NCBI GenBank assembly: GCA_945861275.1 | Contig: CAMATZ010000036.1 | Location: 1-64,000, forward strand | Source: Bordetella parapertussis | GTDB lineage: Bacteria; Pseudomonadota; Gammaproteobacteria; Burkholderiales; SG8-41 | Direction of reading: 5' to 3' | DNA: 64,000 nt | Shown: positions 18,429 through 26,695 of the stretch, piece by piece | Layout: every line of letters begins with the position of its first letter | Numbering within the stretch: the stretch's first letter is position 1 | Notes under the pieces: generated by a model | Told to the model about the DNA's origin: nothing | Seen by the model: only the letters and a program-made list of their open reading frames with translations | The model's database searches: none | Position numbers and translations under genes: made by a program

Positions 18429-19262
18429 ATGGACATCATTCATTCCGTCGCCGCCCTGCGCGAGCGCCTGCAGAGCGTGCCCAACAACGTGTTCGTGCCC
18501 ACCATGGGCAACTTGCACGCGGGGCACATTCAGCTGATCAACATCGCCAAGCCGCGCGCGGCATGCACGGTGGTGAGCATTTTTGTGAACCGCTTGCAAT
18601 TCGGCCCGCGCGAGGATTTCGACAAGTATCCGCGCACGCTCACTGCGGATTGCGCGAAACTCGAAGCGGCGGGCGTTGATGTGGTGTTCGCGCCCGACGA
18701 AGGCGAAATTTATCCGGAGCTGCAGACCTACACCGTCGAGCCGCCCGATATTCAACACATGCTCGACGGCGCGGTGCGGCCGGGACACTTTCGCGGTGTC
18801 GCCACCGTGGTGCTGAAACTCTTCAACATGGTGAACCCGCACTCGGCGATTTTCGGCAAGAAGGATTACCAGCAGTGTCTGGTGTTGAACAACATGGTGC
18901 GGCAACTGGCGCTGCCGATAGAGATTATTCTGGCGGAGACGGTGCGCGCGGAAGACGGTCTGGCGCTGTCGTCGCGCAACACTTACCTGTCGCCGGAAGA
19001 ACGCAAAGAAGCGCCGCGGCTCTATCAGTTACTGCGCAAGGCGCGCGCGGAGCTGCAGGCCGGCGCGCACGATTACCAGCGCCTCGAACTTGATGTGATG
19101 GCCGATCTCGCGCATCACGGCTGGAAGCCCGACTATATCGCCGTGCGGCGTCACGCGGATTTATTGCCACCCACCAATGGCGAACGCAAACTGGTGGTGC
19201 TGGCGGCGGCGCGGTTGGGCCGCACGCGGTTGATCGATAATGTTGAGATCGAGCGCGCTTGA
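18429..19262 (+). CDS. panC: Pantothenate synthetase (pantoate-beta-alanine ligase)
   Basis: ATP-dependent joining of pantoate and beta-alanine. It has 277 residues from the ATG at 18429; an open frame extends to 18378 through the repeat but is not PanC-like. The HIGH-type motif is FVPTMGNLHAGHIQL, and the later AIFGKKDYQQCLVLNNMVRQL and SSRNTYLSPEER motifs are diagnostic. It ends the folK-kinase-panB-panC run. Confidence 0.95.
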   Translation: MDIIHSVAALRERLQSVPNNVFVPTMGNLHAGHIQLINIAKPRAACTVVSIFVNRLQFGPREDFDKYPRTLTADCAKLEAAGVDVVFAPDEGEIYPELQTYTVEPPDIQHMLDGAVRPGHFRGVATVVLKLFNMVNPHSAIFGKKDYQQCLVLNNMVRQLALPIEIILAETVRAEDGLALSSRNTYLSPEERKEAPRLYQLLRKARAELQAGAHDYQRLELDVMADLAHHGWKPDYIAVRRHADLLPPTNGERKLVVLAAARLGRTRLIDNVEIERA

Positions 19263-19320
19263 GTTTATGGCAATATCTATTGCACGTATTGGTTTTTAAA
19301 CAAAATTTATGAGGTGACGC

Positions 19321-19941
19321 ATGTCGGCCATTGAAACCACGCAACAACTGCGCTCCCTGTATTTGCCGGCGAAAGAACGCGCGGTCAAAAAACAACTGTC
19401 GCGCCTTGATCAGCATTGCCGGAATTTTCTGGCGCTGGTGCGCTTTGCGGTGCTCTCGACCTGCGACGCACAGGGCAACATGGATGCGTCGCCGCGCGGG
19501 GGCGAAGCCGGATTCATCAAGGTGATTGACGATAACACCGTGATCATTCCGGATTGGACGGGCAACAATCGTCTCGACACCTTTAGCAATATTCTGGAAA
19601 GCGGACGCATCGGCGCGATTTTTCTGGTGCCCGGCGTGGATGAGGCTTTGCGCGTCAACGGTACGGCGCATCTTCGCAACGACGAGGCGTTTACCTCGCT
19701 GTGCGAAGTCAACGGACGCTTTCCCAAGCTGGTGGTGCATATCGCCGTGAAAGAGGCGTACCTGCATTGTGCGAAAGCGATCATGCGCGGGCAACTGTGG
19801 GCGCCCGAGGCGAAAATCGAACGTAAAACGTTGCCCACCATGAACGAAATGCTGCGCGATCAAATTGGCCAGACGGAGCCCGCCGAGCCCCAGGAAAGCA
19901 TGTACGCGCGGCACACCACCGAGTTGTATGCCACCAAATAG
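19321..19941 (+). CDS. Pyridoxamine 5'-phosphate oxidase family flavoprotein (MSMEG_1061-like)
   Basis: 206-residue split-barrel FMN-binding family protein. Motifs include FAVLSTCDAQGNMDASPRGG, IIPDWTGNNRLDTFSNIL and GRIGAIFLVPG, which match the subgroup usually annotated as pyridoxamine 5'-phosphate oxidase family, MSMEG_1061. It is probably not a true PdxH; the substrate is unknown. A good ribosome site (GAGGTG) precedes the ATG. It is followed 30 nt later by the DUF1761 gene. Confidence 0.82.
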   Translation: MSAIETTQQLRSLYLPAKERAVKKQLSRLDQHCRNFLALVRFAVLSTCDAQGNMDASPRGGEAGFIKVIDDNTVIIPDWTGNNRLDTFSNILESGRIGAIFLVPGVDEALRVNGTAHLRNDEAFTSLCEVNGRFPKLVVHIAVKEAYLHCAKAIMRGQLWAPEAKIERKTLPTMNEMLRDQIGQTEPAEPQESMYARHTTELYATK

Positions 19942-19971
19942 CGCGTAGTCGCGCAGCGCATTCCGCCGCCA

Positions 19972-20412
19972 ATGATTTATCTGAACGGCCTGGCGATTGC
20001 GGCTGCTGCTGCGTCCACCATCGTCATCGGCTTTGTGTGGTACGGCCCGCTCTTCGGCACCGCGTGGATGAAGGAAATGGGCGTGGCGCCTGACTTCAAG
20101 CCCGATCCGGCGCTGCTGAAACGCTCGATGCTGCTGATGATCGCCGGCGCGTTTCTCACTGCGCTGGTGCTGGCATGCAGCATCGAGATCTGCCGGCCCG
20201 TGTTGTCGCAAGCATGGCAAGGGGGCGGCGATGCGCCGCCTGCGCTCTTCGGCTTGTGCGTGGCGCTATTCGCGTGGGCGGGCTTTTACGTGCCCATGCT
20301 GCTGGGCGGTGTGGCGTGGGAAAACCGCTCGTGGAAATGGTTCGCCATTAACGCGGGCTATCACCTCGTGGCACTGCTCGCGGCGGCGATGATAGTGGCG
20401 CTTTGGCGCTGA
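19972..20412 (+). CDS. DUF1761 family membrane protein
   Basis: 146 residues with four hydrophobic segments (about 5-25, 55-78, 92-112, 122-145). The N-terminal motif FVWYGPLFGTAWMKEMG is typical of DUF1761. Function unknown. It is the last gene before the AT-rich repeat where the accessory part of the window begins. Confidence 0.8.
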   Translation: MIYLNGLAIAAAAASTIVIGFVWYGPLFGTAWMKEMGVAPDFKPDPALLKRSMLLMIAGAFLTALVLACSIEICRPVLSQAWQGGGDAPPALFGLCVALFAWAGFYVPMLLGGVAWENRSWKWFAINAGYHLVALLAAAMIVALWR

Positions 20413-20430
20413 GTGATTGATAGAAACATC

Positions 20431-20483
20431 ATTAAAAACAATAGAGTATTAAGTAATTTCACTCTGACCCCATATTTATTTTG
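20431..20483. repeat. AT-rich imperfect direct repeat, copy A
   Basis: AT-rich stretch containing ATTAAAAACAATAGA and, further on, TCTGACCCCATATTTATTTT. A second copy in the same orientation lies at 23254-23304. The two match at roughly three quarters of positions by eye with a few small gaps. The pair encloses two Bug genes and a histidine phosphatase gene. Confidence 0.55.
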
Positions 20484-21477
20484 CCATGCCAATCTCGAGC
20501 AGCGCGCGGCGGAAGCTCTGATACCTCTGCTCCATGAACTGCGCGGCATCGTGCTGGCCCATGAAGTCGGCGCTCCAGTAGTTTGCCGCGAGATCTTTCC
20601 TGAACGCCGCACTGCCCACGACCTTGGCGAACACCTCTTCCCAGAAGGCGATCTGCGCCGGCGCAGCACCCTTGGGCGCCAGCATCACGTAGAACGCCGT
20701 TGCCACCACATCGATGCCCTGCTCGCGCAGTGTCGGCAGGTTGGACAAGGGAGCTTCCAGGCGCTGCGCGGACGCGACGGCGAGCAAGCGCAGTTTCCCG
20801 GACTGCGTAAGCGGCAGTGCGCTGCCGGGGCTGGACACGCCTACGTCGACGTGCCCGCCGGTGACCTGCGCCGCCGTTTCGCTGCCGGAGTTAAAAACAA
20901 CGATTTTGAGTTGGCTCGGATCGGCGCCGGCCTGGCGCGCAATGTTGACCAGCGACAAATGCAGCGGATTGCCGGCCGCCACCGACAGACCAAACGCGAG
21001 GGAGGCCGGATTCTTCTTTAAGTGTTCGGAGAGGTCGCGCGCGGATTTAAGCGTCGAGCCGGCATTCACGAAATAGACGATAGGCTCGTCGAGCAATTTG
21101 ACGATGGGCGTGACATCGCGATGGGTCAATGTGCCGCGTCCGCCGGCCACCGTCGACATCCACGCCGATGAGGCGAGCGTGATGGTATGTGCGTCGCCCG
21201 CATGCGTATTCAGGTAAGCGATGGCGATGGATCCGCCGCCGCCCGGCTTGCTGATCACATTCAGGGAAACCGGCGCGAGCTGGCCCTCCTGCACAATGCG
21301 TTGTATGGCCCGCGCCAGGCGGTCATTGGCGCCCCCAGGCGCCGCACTGACAACGAACTCGACCGGTCGGCTTGGCTTCCAGCCGCCTTGAGGCAACTGC
21401 GTTAACTGTGGTAACTGCGGCGCCTGGGCGAATGCGATCAGCGGCAGCCATGCAATCCACCCGCTGAGATGTCTCAT
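20476..21477 (-). CDS. Bug/TctC family tripartite tricarboxylate transporter binding protein (1)
   Basis: Periplasmic binding protein of the Bug/TctC family, 333 residues, with a signal peptide (MRHLSGWIAWLPLIAFAQA). The mature part has the family segments SRPVEFVVSAAPGGANDRLAR, VISKPGGGGSIAIAYL and LPTLREQGIDV. I use the ATG at 21477, which has AAGGAAA 8 nt upstream; the frame also opens at 21495. Gln/Leu/Pro repeats (QLPQLTQLPQ) follow the signal peptide. The histidine phosphatase gene lies upstream on the same strand. Confidence 0.88.
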   Translation of the reverse strand: MRHLSGWIAWLPLIAFAQAPQLPQLTQLPQGGWKPSRPVEFVVSAAPGGANDRLARAIQRIVQEGQLAPVSLNVISKPGGGGSIAIAYLNTHAGDAHTITLASSAWMSTVAGGRGTLTHRDVTPIVKLLDEPIVYFVNAGSTLKSARDLSEHLKKNPASLAFGLSVAAGNPLHLSLVNIARQAGADPSQLKIVVFNSGSETAAQVTGGHVDVGVSSPGSALPLTQSGKLRLLAVASAQRLEAPLSNLPTLREQGIDVVATAFYVMLAPKGAAPAQIAFWEEVFAKVVGSAAFRKDLAANYWSADFMGQHDAAQFMEQRYQSFRRALLEIGMAK

Positions 21478-21490
21478 ACAGTTTCCTTGT

Positions 21491-21520
21491 CGCATGCTGC
21501 GTTGCCGCGTGCTGCGTTGC
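21491..21520. repeat. Two 15-bp tandem repeats
   Basis: CGCATGCTGCGTTGC at 21491-21505 is repeated as CGCGTGCTGCGTTGC at 21506-21520, followed by a partial third copy. It lies in the gap between the histidine phosphatase gene and the downstream Bug gene. Possibly only replication slippage. Confidence 0.6.
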
Positions 21521-21564
21521 CGCGTGCGCGCAATGCGCGGCGGTCTTTCATCCGCTCAGGTTTC

Positions 21565-22038
21565 TTACCCCGGCGCGTGATCCTGGCGCCAGGCATAGGT
21601 GATGACCCAGTCTTTGCCCTTGCCCTCGAGACACACCGCAGCGCCGTTGCCGGGCTTGAACTCGACCACTTTCCGGTTCTCGTCGCCGCACACCAGTTGC
21701 GACGCCGAGCGCAGCAGGTAGTCGACATGGCCGCACATCATGATGTCGCCACTGCCGGCGGCGATTTCCGCCATGAACGGCGCGAGCGAATCGCCGGTAT
21801 TGATCGGGTAGGCGGTCTGCGCGGTTTTGTCCGCAGCGCCCAGCTTCGCGGCAATGCGCTCGGCAGTGTCGATGGTCCACTGCTTGTCGCTATGCAGAAT
21901 GCGCACGGGTGCCACGCCGAGTGCGCTAAAGCGTGTCCCCAAACGATCGGCCTGATCGCGCCCCATCGGGCTGATATGGCGCTGCGGGTCCTGCGCGGCC
22001 GACAGCGCGTCGACGTGATGCACGAGATAAACTTTCAT
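21565..22038 (-). CDS. Histidine phosphatase family protein, SixA-like, with altered RHG motif
   Basis: 157 residues starting MKVYLVHHVDALSA, parallel to SixA-type phosphohistidine phosphatases (family start MKLYLVRHG). The Arg of the RHG motif is His and the Gly is Val, but the catalytic-position His (residue 8) is kept. A second conserved element, GDIMMCGHVDYL, holds the usual C-terminal His. Further family features are SPMGRDQADRLG and ILHSDKQWTIDTAERIA. The long open frame upstream of 22038 is a shadow of the divergent Bug gene. Confidence 0.75.
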   Translation of the reverse strand: MKVYLVHHVDALSAAQDPQRHISPMGRDQADRLGTRFSALGVAPVRILHSDKQWTIDTAERIAAKLGAADKTAQTAYPINTGDSLAPFMAEIAAGSGDIMMCGHVDYLLRSASQLVCGDENRKVVEFKPGNGAAVCLEGKGKDWVITYAWRQDHAPG

Positions 22039-22156
22039 GATGTTCTCCGCCCTTTTCCGGTGATTGTCTTGCGGTGTACTTTGCAATAACTGACGCCGGT
22101 GACATTTTGGGCGACAATCTACGCACTGTCCATGCCGATGTTGAAAGGGGACGGAT

Positions 22157-23194
22157 ATGGCGACCGGTAGCCAATGCAATCTGTCGGGGTTCTTCCGCTT
22201 GGCAAGTAAGCTGCTTCGCTTTGCGCGCCGCCAACTTCGGCGATACTGCTCGTTAATGTGGTGTGGCGTTGTTTGGGCCGCGCTGCCGGCAGCTGCGCAG
22301 TATCCGACCAAACCCATCAGGCTGATTGTGCCGTTCACACCGGGCGGCCCCTCGGATGTTCTCGGCCGCGTCATGGGGCAGCGCCTCGCCGAGCGTGTCG
22401 GGCAGCAAGTGGTGATCGACAACCGCGGCGGCGCCGGCGGCAACATCGGCGCCGAGATCGCGGCGCGCTCCGTGCCCGACGGCCACACGATTTTTCTCGC
22501 CACACCTGGCATCCTGATCGCCAATCCAGCCATGGGCAAGGTGCCGTTCGACACGCTGCGCGATTTTGCGCCGGTGATGCTGGCCGCCAACATGACCAGC
22601 ATCATGGTGCTGCATCCGTCGGTTCCGGCACGCACGCTGAAGGAATTCATCGAGTACGCGCGTGCGCGCCCGCAGCAGCTCACCTACGGCTCTTCGGGCA
22701 ACGGCTCGGCCAGCCACCTCGCGACCGAACTGTTCAAGCTCGCCGCGCGCGTGGACATCGCGCACGTGCCATACAAAGGCGCCGCACCGGCGGTCACCGA
22801 TCTGCTGGGCGGCCACCTGAGCGTGATGCTGATCGGTGTGCCGGCATCGCTGCCGCACGTGCGCGCCGGCAAGCTCACCGCGCTCGGCATCGCCAGCCTG
22901 CAGCGCTACCCTGCCGCAATGGATCTGCCGACGCTTGCCGAATCGGGTTTGCCCGGATTCGAGGTTGCTAACTGGTTTGCGCTGGTGGCGCCTGCGGGCA
23001 CGCCCGCCGCCGCCGTTACCCGGCTCAATGCGGAACTCAACAGCGTGCTGCGGGTGGCTGAAACCCGCGAGCGTCTGCTGCAGCAGGGGTTCGAGAGCGC
23101 TGGCGGCACGCCCGAGCAGTTTGCCGCCTATCTGCGCACTGAGATTGCAAAGTGGACGAAGGTGGTGCGTGAGGCGCGCATCCGTCCGGGGTAA
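22157..23194 (+). CDS. Bug/TctC family binding protein (2)
   Basis: 345 residues, periplasmic. The N-terminus has an arginine-rich n-region (FARRQLRRY) before a hydrophobic core and an AAA-Q cleavage-like site. Family motifs are YPTKPIRLIVPFTPGGPSD, VIDNRGGAGGNIGAEIAA, HVPYKGAAPAVTDLLGG and the C-terminal EIAKWTKVVREA. The ATG at 22157 has GGGGA upstream; a later ATG at 22256 would leave a short signal peptide. It is divergent from the histidine phosphatase gene. Confidence 0.88.
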   Translation: MATGSQCNLSGFFRLASKLLRFARRQLRRYCSLMWCGVVWAALPAAAQYPTKPIRLIVPFTPGGPSDVLGRVMGQRLAERVGQQVVIDNRGGAGGNIGAEIAARSVPDGHTIFLATPGILIANPAMGKVPFDTLRDFAPVMLAANMTSIMVLHPSVPARTLKEFIEYARARPQQLTYGSSGNGSASHLATELFKLAARVDIAHVPYKGAAPAVTDLLGGHLSVMLIGVPASLPHVRAGKLTALGIASLQRYPAAMDLPTLAESGLPGFEVANWFALVAPAGTPAAAVTRLNAELNSVLRVAETRERLLQQGFESAGGTPEQFAAYLRTEIAKWTKVVREARIRPG

Positions 23195-23253
23195 GGCCGC
23201 GACGGGCGCACGGCACATGTGCGTTCAGGCAGCAGAGAGATTAGAGTAATATG

Positions 23254-23304
23254 TTTAAAAACAAATAGATATGAACTATATTGAGTCTGACCACATTATA
23301 TTTT
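23254..23304. repeat. AT-rich imperfect direct repeat, copy B
   Basis: Second copy of the repeat at 20431-20483, same orientation, containing TTTAAAAACAAATAGATAT and GTCTGACCACATTATATTTT. It lies in the 120-nt gap before the Gfo/Idh/MocA oxidoreductase gene. Confidence 0.55.
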
Positions 23305-23314
23305 ACTCGGAGCA

Positions 23315-24313
23315 ATGATGGCGCATAGTCTTCCCATCCGCATTGCCGCAATCGGGGTCGGCCACTGGCATTCTCTCTACGATGCCGCCTATCTGAAGAC
23401 GTTGGCGCGCATGCCGGAGGTGCAACTGGTCGGCGTGCAGGATGCCGATGCCGCGCTGGCGGCGCACCGCGCCGGAGAGGTGGGCGGGCCCGCGGTCTTC
23501 ACCGACTACCGCGACATGCTCGGCAACACCCGGCCGGATTTCGTGCTGGTACTGGGACGTCACAGTGCGATGGCCGCGGTTGCCCATTTCCTGCTCGATG
23601 AAGGTTATCCGTTCCTGATCGAAAAACCGGTGGGCGTGAACGCCGAGGAAGTGCGTAGTGTCGCCGACAAGGCGGCAACCAAAGGTGCCTTCGCCGCGGT
23701 GCCGCTGTTCCAGCGCTTGCAGCCTTTCGTGACCCACGCGCGGCGCCTGCTCGCTGAAGGCGCTTTTGGTCCGCTGTCGCATTTCTATTTCCGCTCGAAT
23801 CGCCCGACCTCGGCGCGTTATGTCGCATGGGGCGCGCCGTGGATGCTCGATCCGGCCGTGGCGGGCGGCGGCTGTTTGCGCAATGTCGGCATGCACGGCA
23901 TCGATGCGTTTCTCCATATCACCGGCGAGGACGCCGAGGTGACGGGCGTGCAACTGAGTTCGCGCGCGCACGGCCATGGCGTTGAGGACTATGCGACGCT
24001 GCTCCTGCGCACAGCGAGCGGGGTGCTCGGCACCATTGAAGTGGGTAATACCTTTCCGGGCAAGGGCGGGGACGCGGAATGGAGAATTTCAGGGCGCGAC
24101 GCGCTGCTTACGCTACGCGAAGGGTCCTTGCGCTGCACTACTGCTGCGGGCGCGCAGGAACTCACGGCACAACTGCCTGAATCGCTGGCGACGCTGGCGC
24201 TACGCGACGTGCTGGCGCGCTGGCAATGCGGCGAGCCGCCAGCGGTGGGAATCGAGGACTGCTATCGCGCAGCGCGCCTGGTCGATCAGGCCTACGCCAT
24301 CGCAAGGCGCTGA
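23315..24313 (+). CDS. Gfo/Idh/MocA family NAD(P)-dependent oxidoreductase
   Basis: 332 residues. The N-terminal Rossmann domain opens IRIAAIGVGHWHSLYDAAY and contains the family EKP motif in FLIEKPVGVNAEE. The C-terminal alpha/beta domain carries GGGCLRNVGMHGIDAFLH, where the His is the likely catalytic residue. Such enzymes oxidise or reduce sugars, inositols or related polyols; the substrate is unknown. The gene follows a Bug gene after an AT-rich gap and precedes hicBA. Confidence 0.85.
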   Translation: MMAHSLPIRIAAIGVGHWHSLYDAAYLKTLARMPEVQLVGVQDADAALAAHRAGEVGGPAVFTDYRDMLGNTRPDFVLVLGRHSAMAAVAHFLLDEGYPFLIEKPVGVNAEEVRSVADKAATKGAFAAVPLFQRLQPFVTHARRLLAEGAFGPLSHFYFRSNRPTSARYVAWGAPWMLDPAVAGGGCLRNVGMHGIDAFLHITGEDAEVTGVQLSSRAHGHGVEDYATLLLRTASGVLGTIEVGNTFPGKGGDAEWRISGRDALLTLREGSLRCTTAAGAQELTAQLPESLATLALRDVLARWQCGEPPAVGIEDCYRAARLVDQAYAIARR

Positions 24314-24375
24314 TGGCGTGGTGCGATAGCGGCCACAGCGAAAGCGGTATACTTAGCCGCGTCGGAGGTGACGAA

Positions 24376-24588
24376 ATGAAGCAAACCTATACCGCCGTTG
24401 TAAAGCAAGATGCTGACTGGTGGATCGGCTGGGTTGAGGAAGTGCCGGGTGTTAACTGCCAAGAGTCAACCCGCGAGGAACTCTTGGAGTCATTGCGCGT
24501 GACACTTACAGAGGCCATCAAGTTCAATCGAATAGAGGCCCGTAGCGCCGCTGGTATTGGCTACGAGGAACTTCCCATCGCGGTATGA
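24376..24588 (+). CDS. hicB: HicB-type antitoxin, short form
   Basis: 70 residues with the partially degenerated RNase H-like HicB fold: MKQTYTAVVKQDADWWIGWVEE, VPGVNCQESTREELLESL and the acidic helix. No C-terminal ribbon-helix-helix or HTH domain is present, so it is a short HicB. The start at 24376 has GGAGGTG upstream; the frame is open further into the oxidoreductase gene, but those residues are not HicB-like. Its stop overlaps hicA (ATGA), with the antitoxin first. Confidence 0.82.
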   Translation: MKQTYTAVVKQDADWWIGWVEEVPGVNCQESTREELLESLRVTLTEAIKFNRIEARSAAGIGYEELPIAV

Positions 24589-24779
24589 AACGCCGTGATC
24601 TGCTGCGGCATCTCACGGCCCTGAATTGCGAACTGCTGCGCGAAGGCGCCCGCCACTCATGGTGGCGCAACACAAGCACCGGGAGACGCAGCGCAATTCC
24701 ACGGCACACCGAGGTCAACAACCATCTGGCGCGTAAAATCTGCCGTGACCTCGGCGTTGCCGAACCCGAGCGATTCTAA
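24585..24779 (+). CDS. hicA: HicA-type mRNA interferase toxin
   Basis: 64 residues with the double-stranded-RNA-binding-like fold: MKRRDLLRHL, then LLREGARHSWWRN, where the His corresponds to the catalytic residue of HicA, then IPRHTEVNNHLARKICRDLG. HicA cleaves mRNA during stress and is held by HicB. Overlap with hicB indicates coupled translation. Confidence 0.82.
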   Translation: MKRRDLLRHLTALNCELLREGARHSWWRNTSTGRRSAIPRHTEVNNHLARKICRDLGVAEPERF

Positions 24780-25057
24780 GTCTGCCCTCAAGCGCGACGG
24801 CCTGAATGCGCGCCGATCTTCAGTGTCGCGTAAGCCGCCCCGAGGGAGCAGGCTCTTCCGCACCACTTGCATTGCGTGTTAATTTGCCTTAACGATTTTT
24901 CGCCGCGTGTCTTGAACAAGGCACACGTGCCAGCGCAACCACTCCATAACTTAATGATTTTATGGGAAATCTAGCGGCGTTCTGGAAATGCAGGTAGATT
25001 TGTATTTGCATTTTCGGCCAATCATTTCATATTTGGCATCACACAAGGAGAACTAGC
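24780..25057. other. Intergenic region without a recognisable gene
   Basis: About 280 nt between hicA and the GFA-family gene. The right half is relatively AT-rich. A ribosome site AAGGAG lies just before 25058. I see no RNA gene, terminator with T run, or decayed coding sequence. Confidence 0.5.
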
Positions 25058-25507
25058 ATGCTTCGAGGTTCCTGCCTCTGTGGCAAGGTCAGGTATGAAG
25101 TGCGGGGACTGCCGCAAGCCATGTATTACTGCCATTGCGGCATGTGCCGCAAGGCCACCGGTTCCGCCGCTGCATCGAACATGATGGTTCTGGCCGACGA
25201 ATTCGTGCTGGTATCCGGGAAGGCTTTCGTAAAGGCGTTTCAATCGAGTCCGGGTGAATATCGTCATTTCTGCTCCGAATGCGGGTCACCGATTTATGGA
25301 GCGGCACAAAAACGAAAAGGCAAACTTTCTGTACGTTGCGGCACGCTGGACAACGACCCAATCATTCGTCCGACGGTTCATATCTACACCGGGTCGAAAG
25401 CGCCATGGTCAGACATTTGTGATCAACTTCCGCAGTTTCCCCAAGCACCAAGTCATGGTGGCGACCAACCCGTCGCTCCGACCGGCGCCGCAACGCCGCG
25501 CGGTTGA
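25058..25507 (+). CDS. GFA family (glutathione-dependent formaldehyde-activating-like) zinc protein
   Basis: 149 residues. The zinc-binding pattern is visible: GSCLCGKVRYEV, then YCHCGMCRKATG, then FCSECGSPIY. GFA-fold proteins include the disputed glutathione-formaldehyde adduct enzyme and many of unknown function. There is a strong ribosome site. The last 25 residues are Pro/Ala/Gly-rich and unlike the family core. Confidence 0.85.
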   Translation: MLRGSCLCGKVRYEVRGLPQAMYYCHCGMCRKATGSAAASNMMVLADEFVLVSGKAFVKAFQSSPGEYRHFCSECGSPIYGAAQKRKGKLSVRCGTLDNDPIIRPTVHIYTGSKAPWSDICDQLPQFPQAPSHGGDQPVAPTGAATPRG

Positions 25508-25678
25508 GCGGAGTCGTTAAACGTCTGCGTTCAGTTCCTCCCGCCTACCGCCTTGATCTGTTTGCGTCGCCACTGCACGCCCGCAGCGTTGCGGTGGCGC
25601 AGAAACCCGGCCGCGATAGGAGCACAGGTCTTTCAGAGTAAAATCATCAGGCACGTTCAGTGGTCACGGAGGAGACGC

Positions 25679-26671
25679 ATGTCGCGCAAGGAACCGATTT
25701 CCAAAGTCCTGATGCCGCATTTGGCATCATTAATGCTGGCATGGCCGTTTGTCTCGCTGGCCCAGTCAAACTACCCAACCAAACCCATTCGCTTCATCAG
25801 CCCCTATGCTGCGGGCGGCAGCACCACCGCGATGGCGCGGGTAGTCGGCCAGAAGCTGACCGAAAGCTGGGGTCAGAACGTGATCATCGACAACCGTCCT
25901 GGCGGCAATACCATTATCGGCACCGAGACACTGGCGAAATCTCCGCCCGATGGCTATACCATCATCATGACCACCAACGCCCACCTCATCAACCCCAACC
26001 TGTTCCCCAAACTTCCCTACGACCCGATCAAGGACTTTGCGCCGGTCACTACCGTCTACAGCAGCGAGTTCGTTTTGGTGGTTAATCCCACGGTGCCGGC
26101 CAATAATTTGCAGGAGTTGATTGCGCTGGCGAAAGCCAGACCGGGACAACTCAATTACGCCACCACTGGCACCGGCGGATCGGGCCATCTGGCGAACGAA
26201 ATGATGAACATGCTTGCCGGAATAAAGACACAGCACATACCCTACAAGGGCGCGGGACCCGCCCTCGTCGATCTGATCGGCGGGCAGGTGCAACTCTTCA
26301 TCAACAATCCGCTGACCGTGATCGCACACATTCAGAGTGGCAGACTAAGAGGCATAGCGGTCACCGGCGAGAGCCGCATCCCGGCGTTACCGCAGGTGCC
26401 CACTTTCTCCGAGTCCGGCCTGCGCGGGCTGGACGTGAAACCCTGGTTCTTTGTCCTTGCGCCGGCTGGCACACCGAAGCCGATAATCGACAAACTCGCG
26501 ACCGAGATCTCGAGGATTGTAGCCACGCCTGAGGTTCAGGATTTCCTCGCCAAGCAGGGGATGAATCCCTTTATCTCCAGCACTGCGCAGTTGAGCGCGA
26601 TGATGAAGACGGAGTTGGTGAAGTGGGCGAAAGTCATCAAAGCCGCGAACATCAAACTCGAAAACATTTAA
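25679..26671 (+). CDS. Bug/TctC family binding protein (3)
   Basis: 330-residue periplasmic binding protein with a signal peptide ending VSLAQ. Motifs: YPTKPIRFISPYAAGGSTT, VIIDNRPGGNTIIGTE, HIPYKGAGPALVDLIGG and WAKVIKAANIKLE. The start at 25679 has GGAGGAG upstream. It is 24 nt ahead of the CaiB-type CoA transferase, so the two form an operon; the likely ligand is an organic acid that is later handled as a CoA thioester. Confidence 0.9.
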   Translation: MSRKEPISKVLMPHLASLMLAWPFVSLAQSNYPTKPIRFISPYAAGGSTTAMARVVGQKLTESWGQNVIIDNRPGGNTIIGTETLAKSPPDGYTIIMTTNAHLINPNLFPKLPYDPIKDFAPVTTVYSSEFVLVVNPTVPANNLQELIALAKARPGQLNYATTGTGGSGHLANEMMNMLAGIKTQHIPYKGAGPALVDLIGGQVQLFINNPLTVIAHIQSGRLRGIAVTGESRIPALPQVPTFSESGLRGLDVKPWFFVLAPAGTPKPIIDKLATEISRIVATPEVQDFLAKQGMNPFISSTAQLSAMMKTELVKWAKVIKAANIKLENI

Positions 26672-26695
26672 TTGAAAAGGATTTAAAGGGGCCGT

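Noticed and set aside
18925-20220. 431-codon open frame antisense to panC and the flavoprotein gene.
   Set aside because: Shadow frame; no recognisable domain, and the + strand genes are clear.
21565-22683. 372-codon frame extending the histidine phosphatase.
   Set aside because: The extra part is the antisense of Bug gene 2; MKVYLVHH at 22038 is the natural start.
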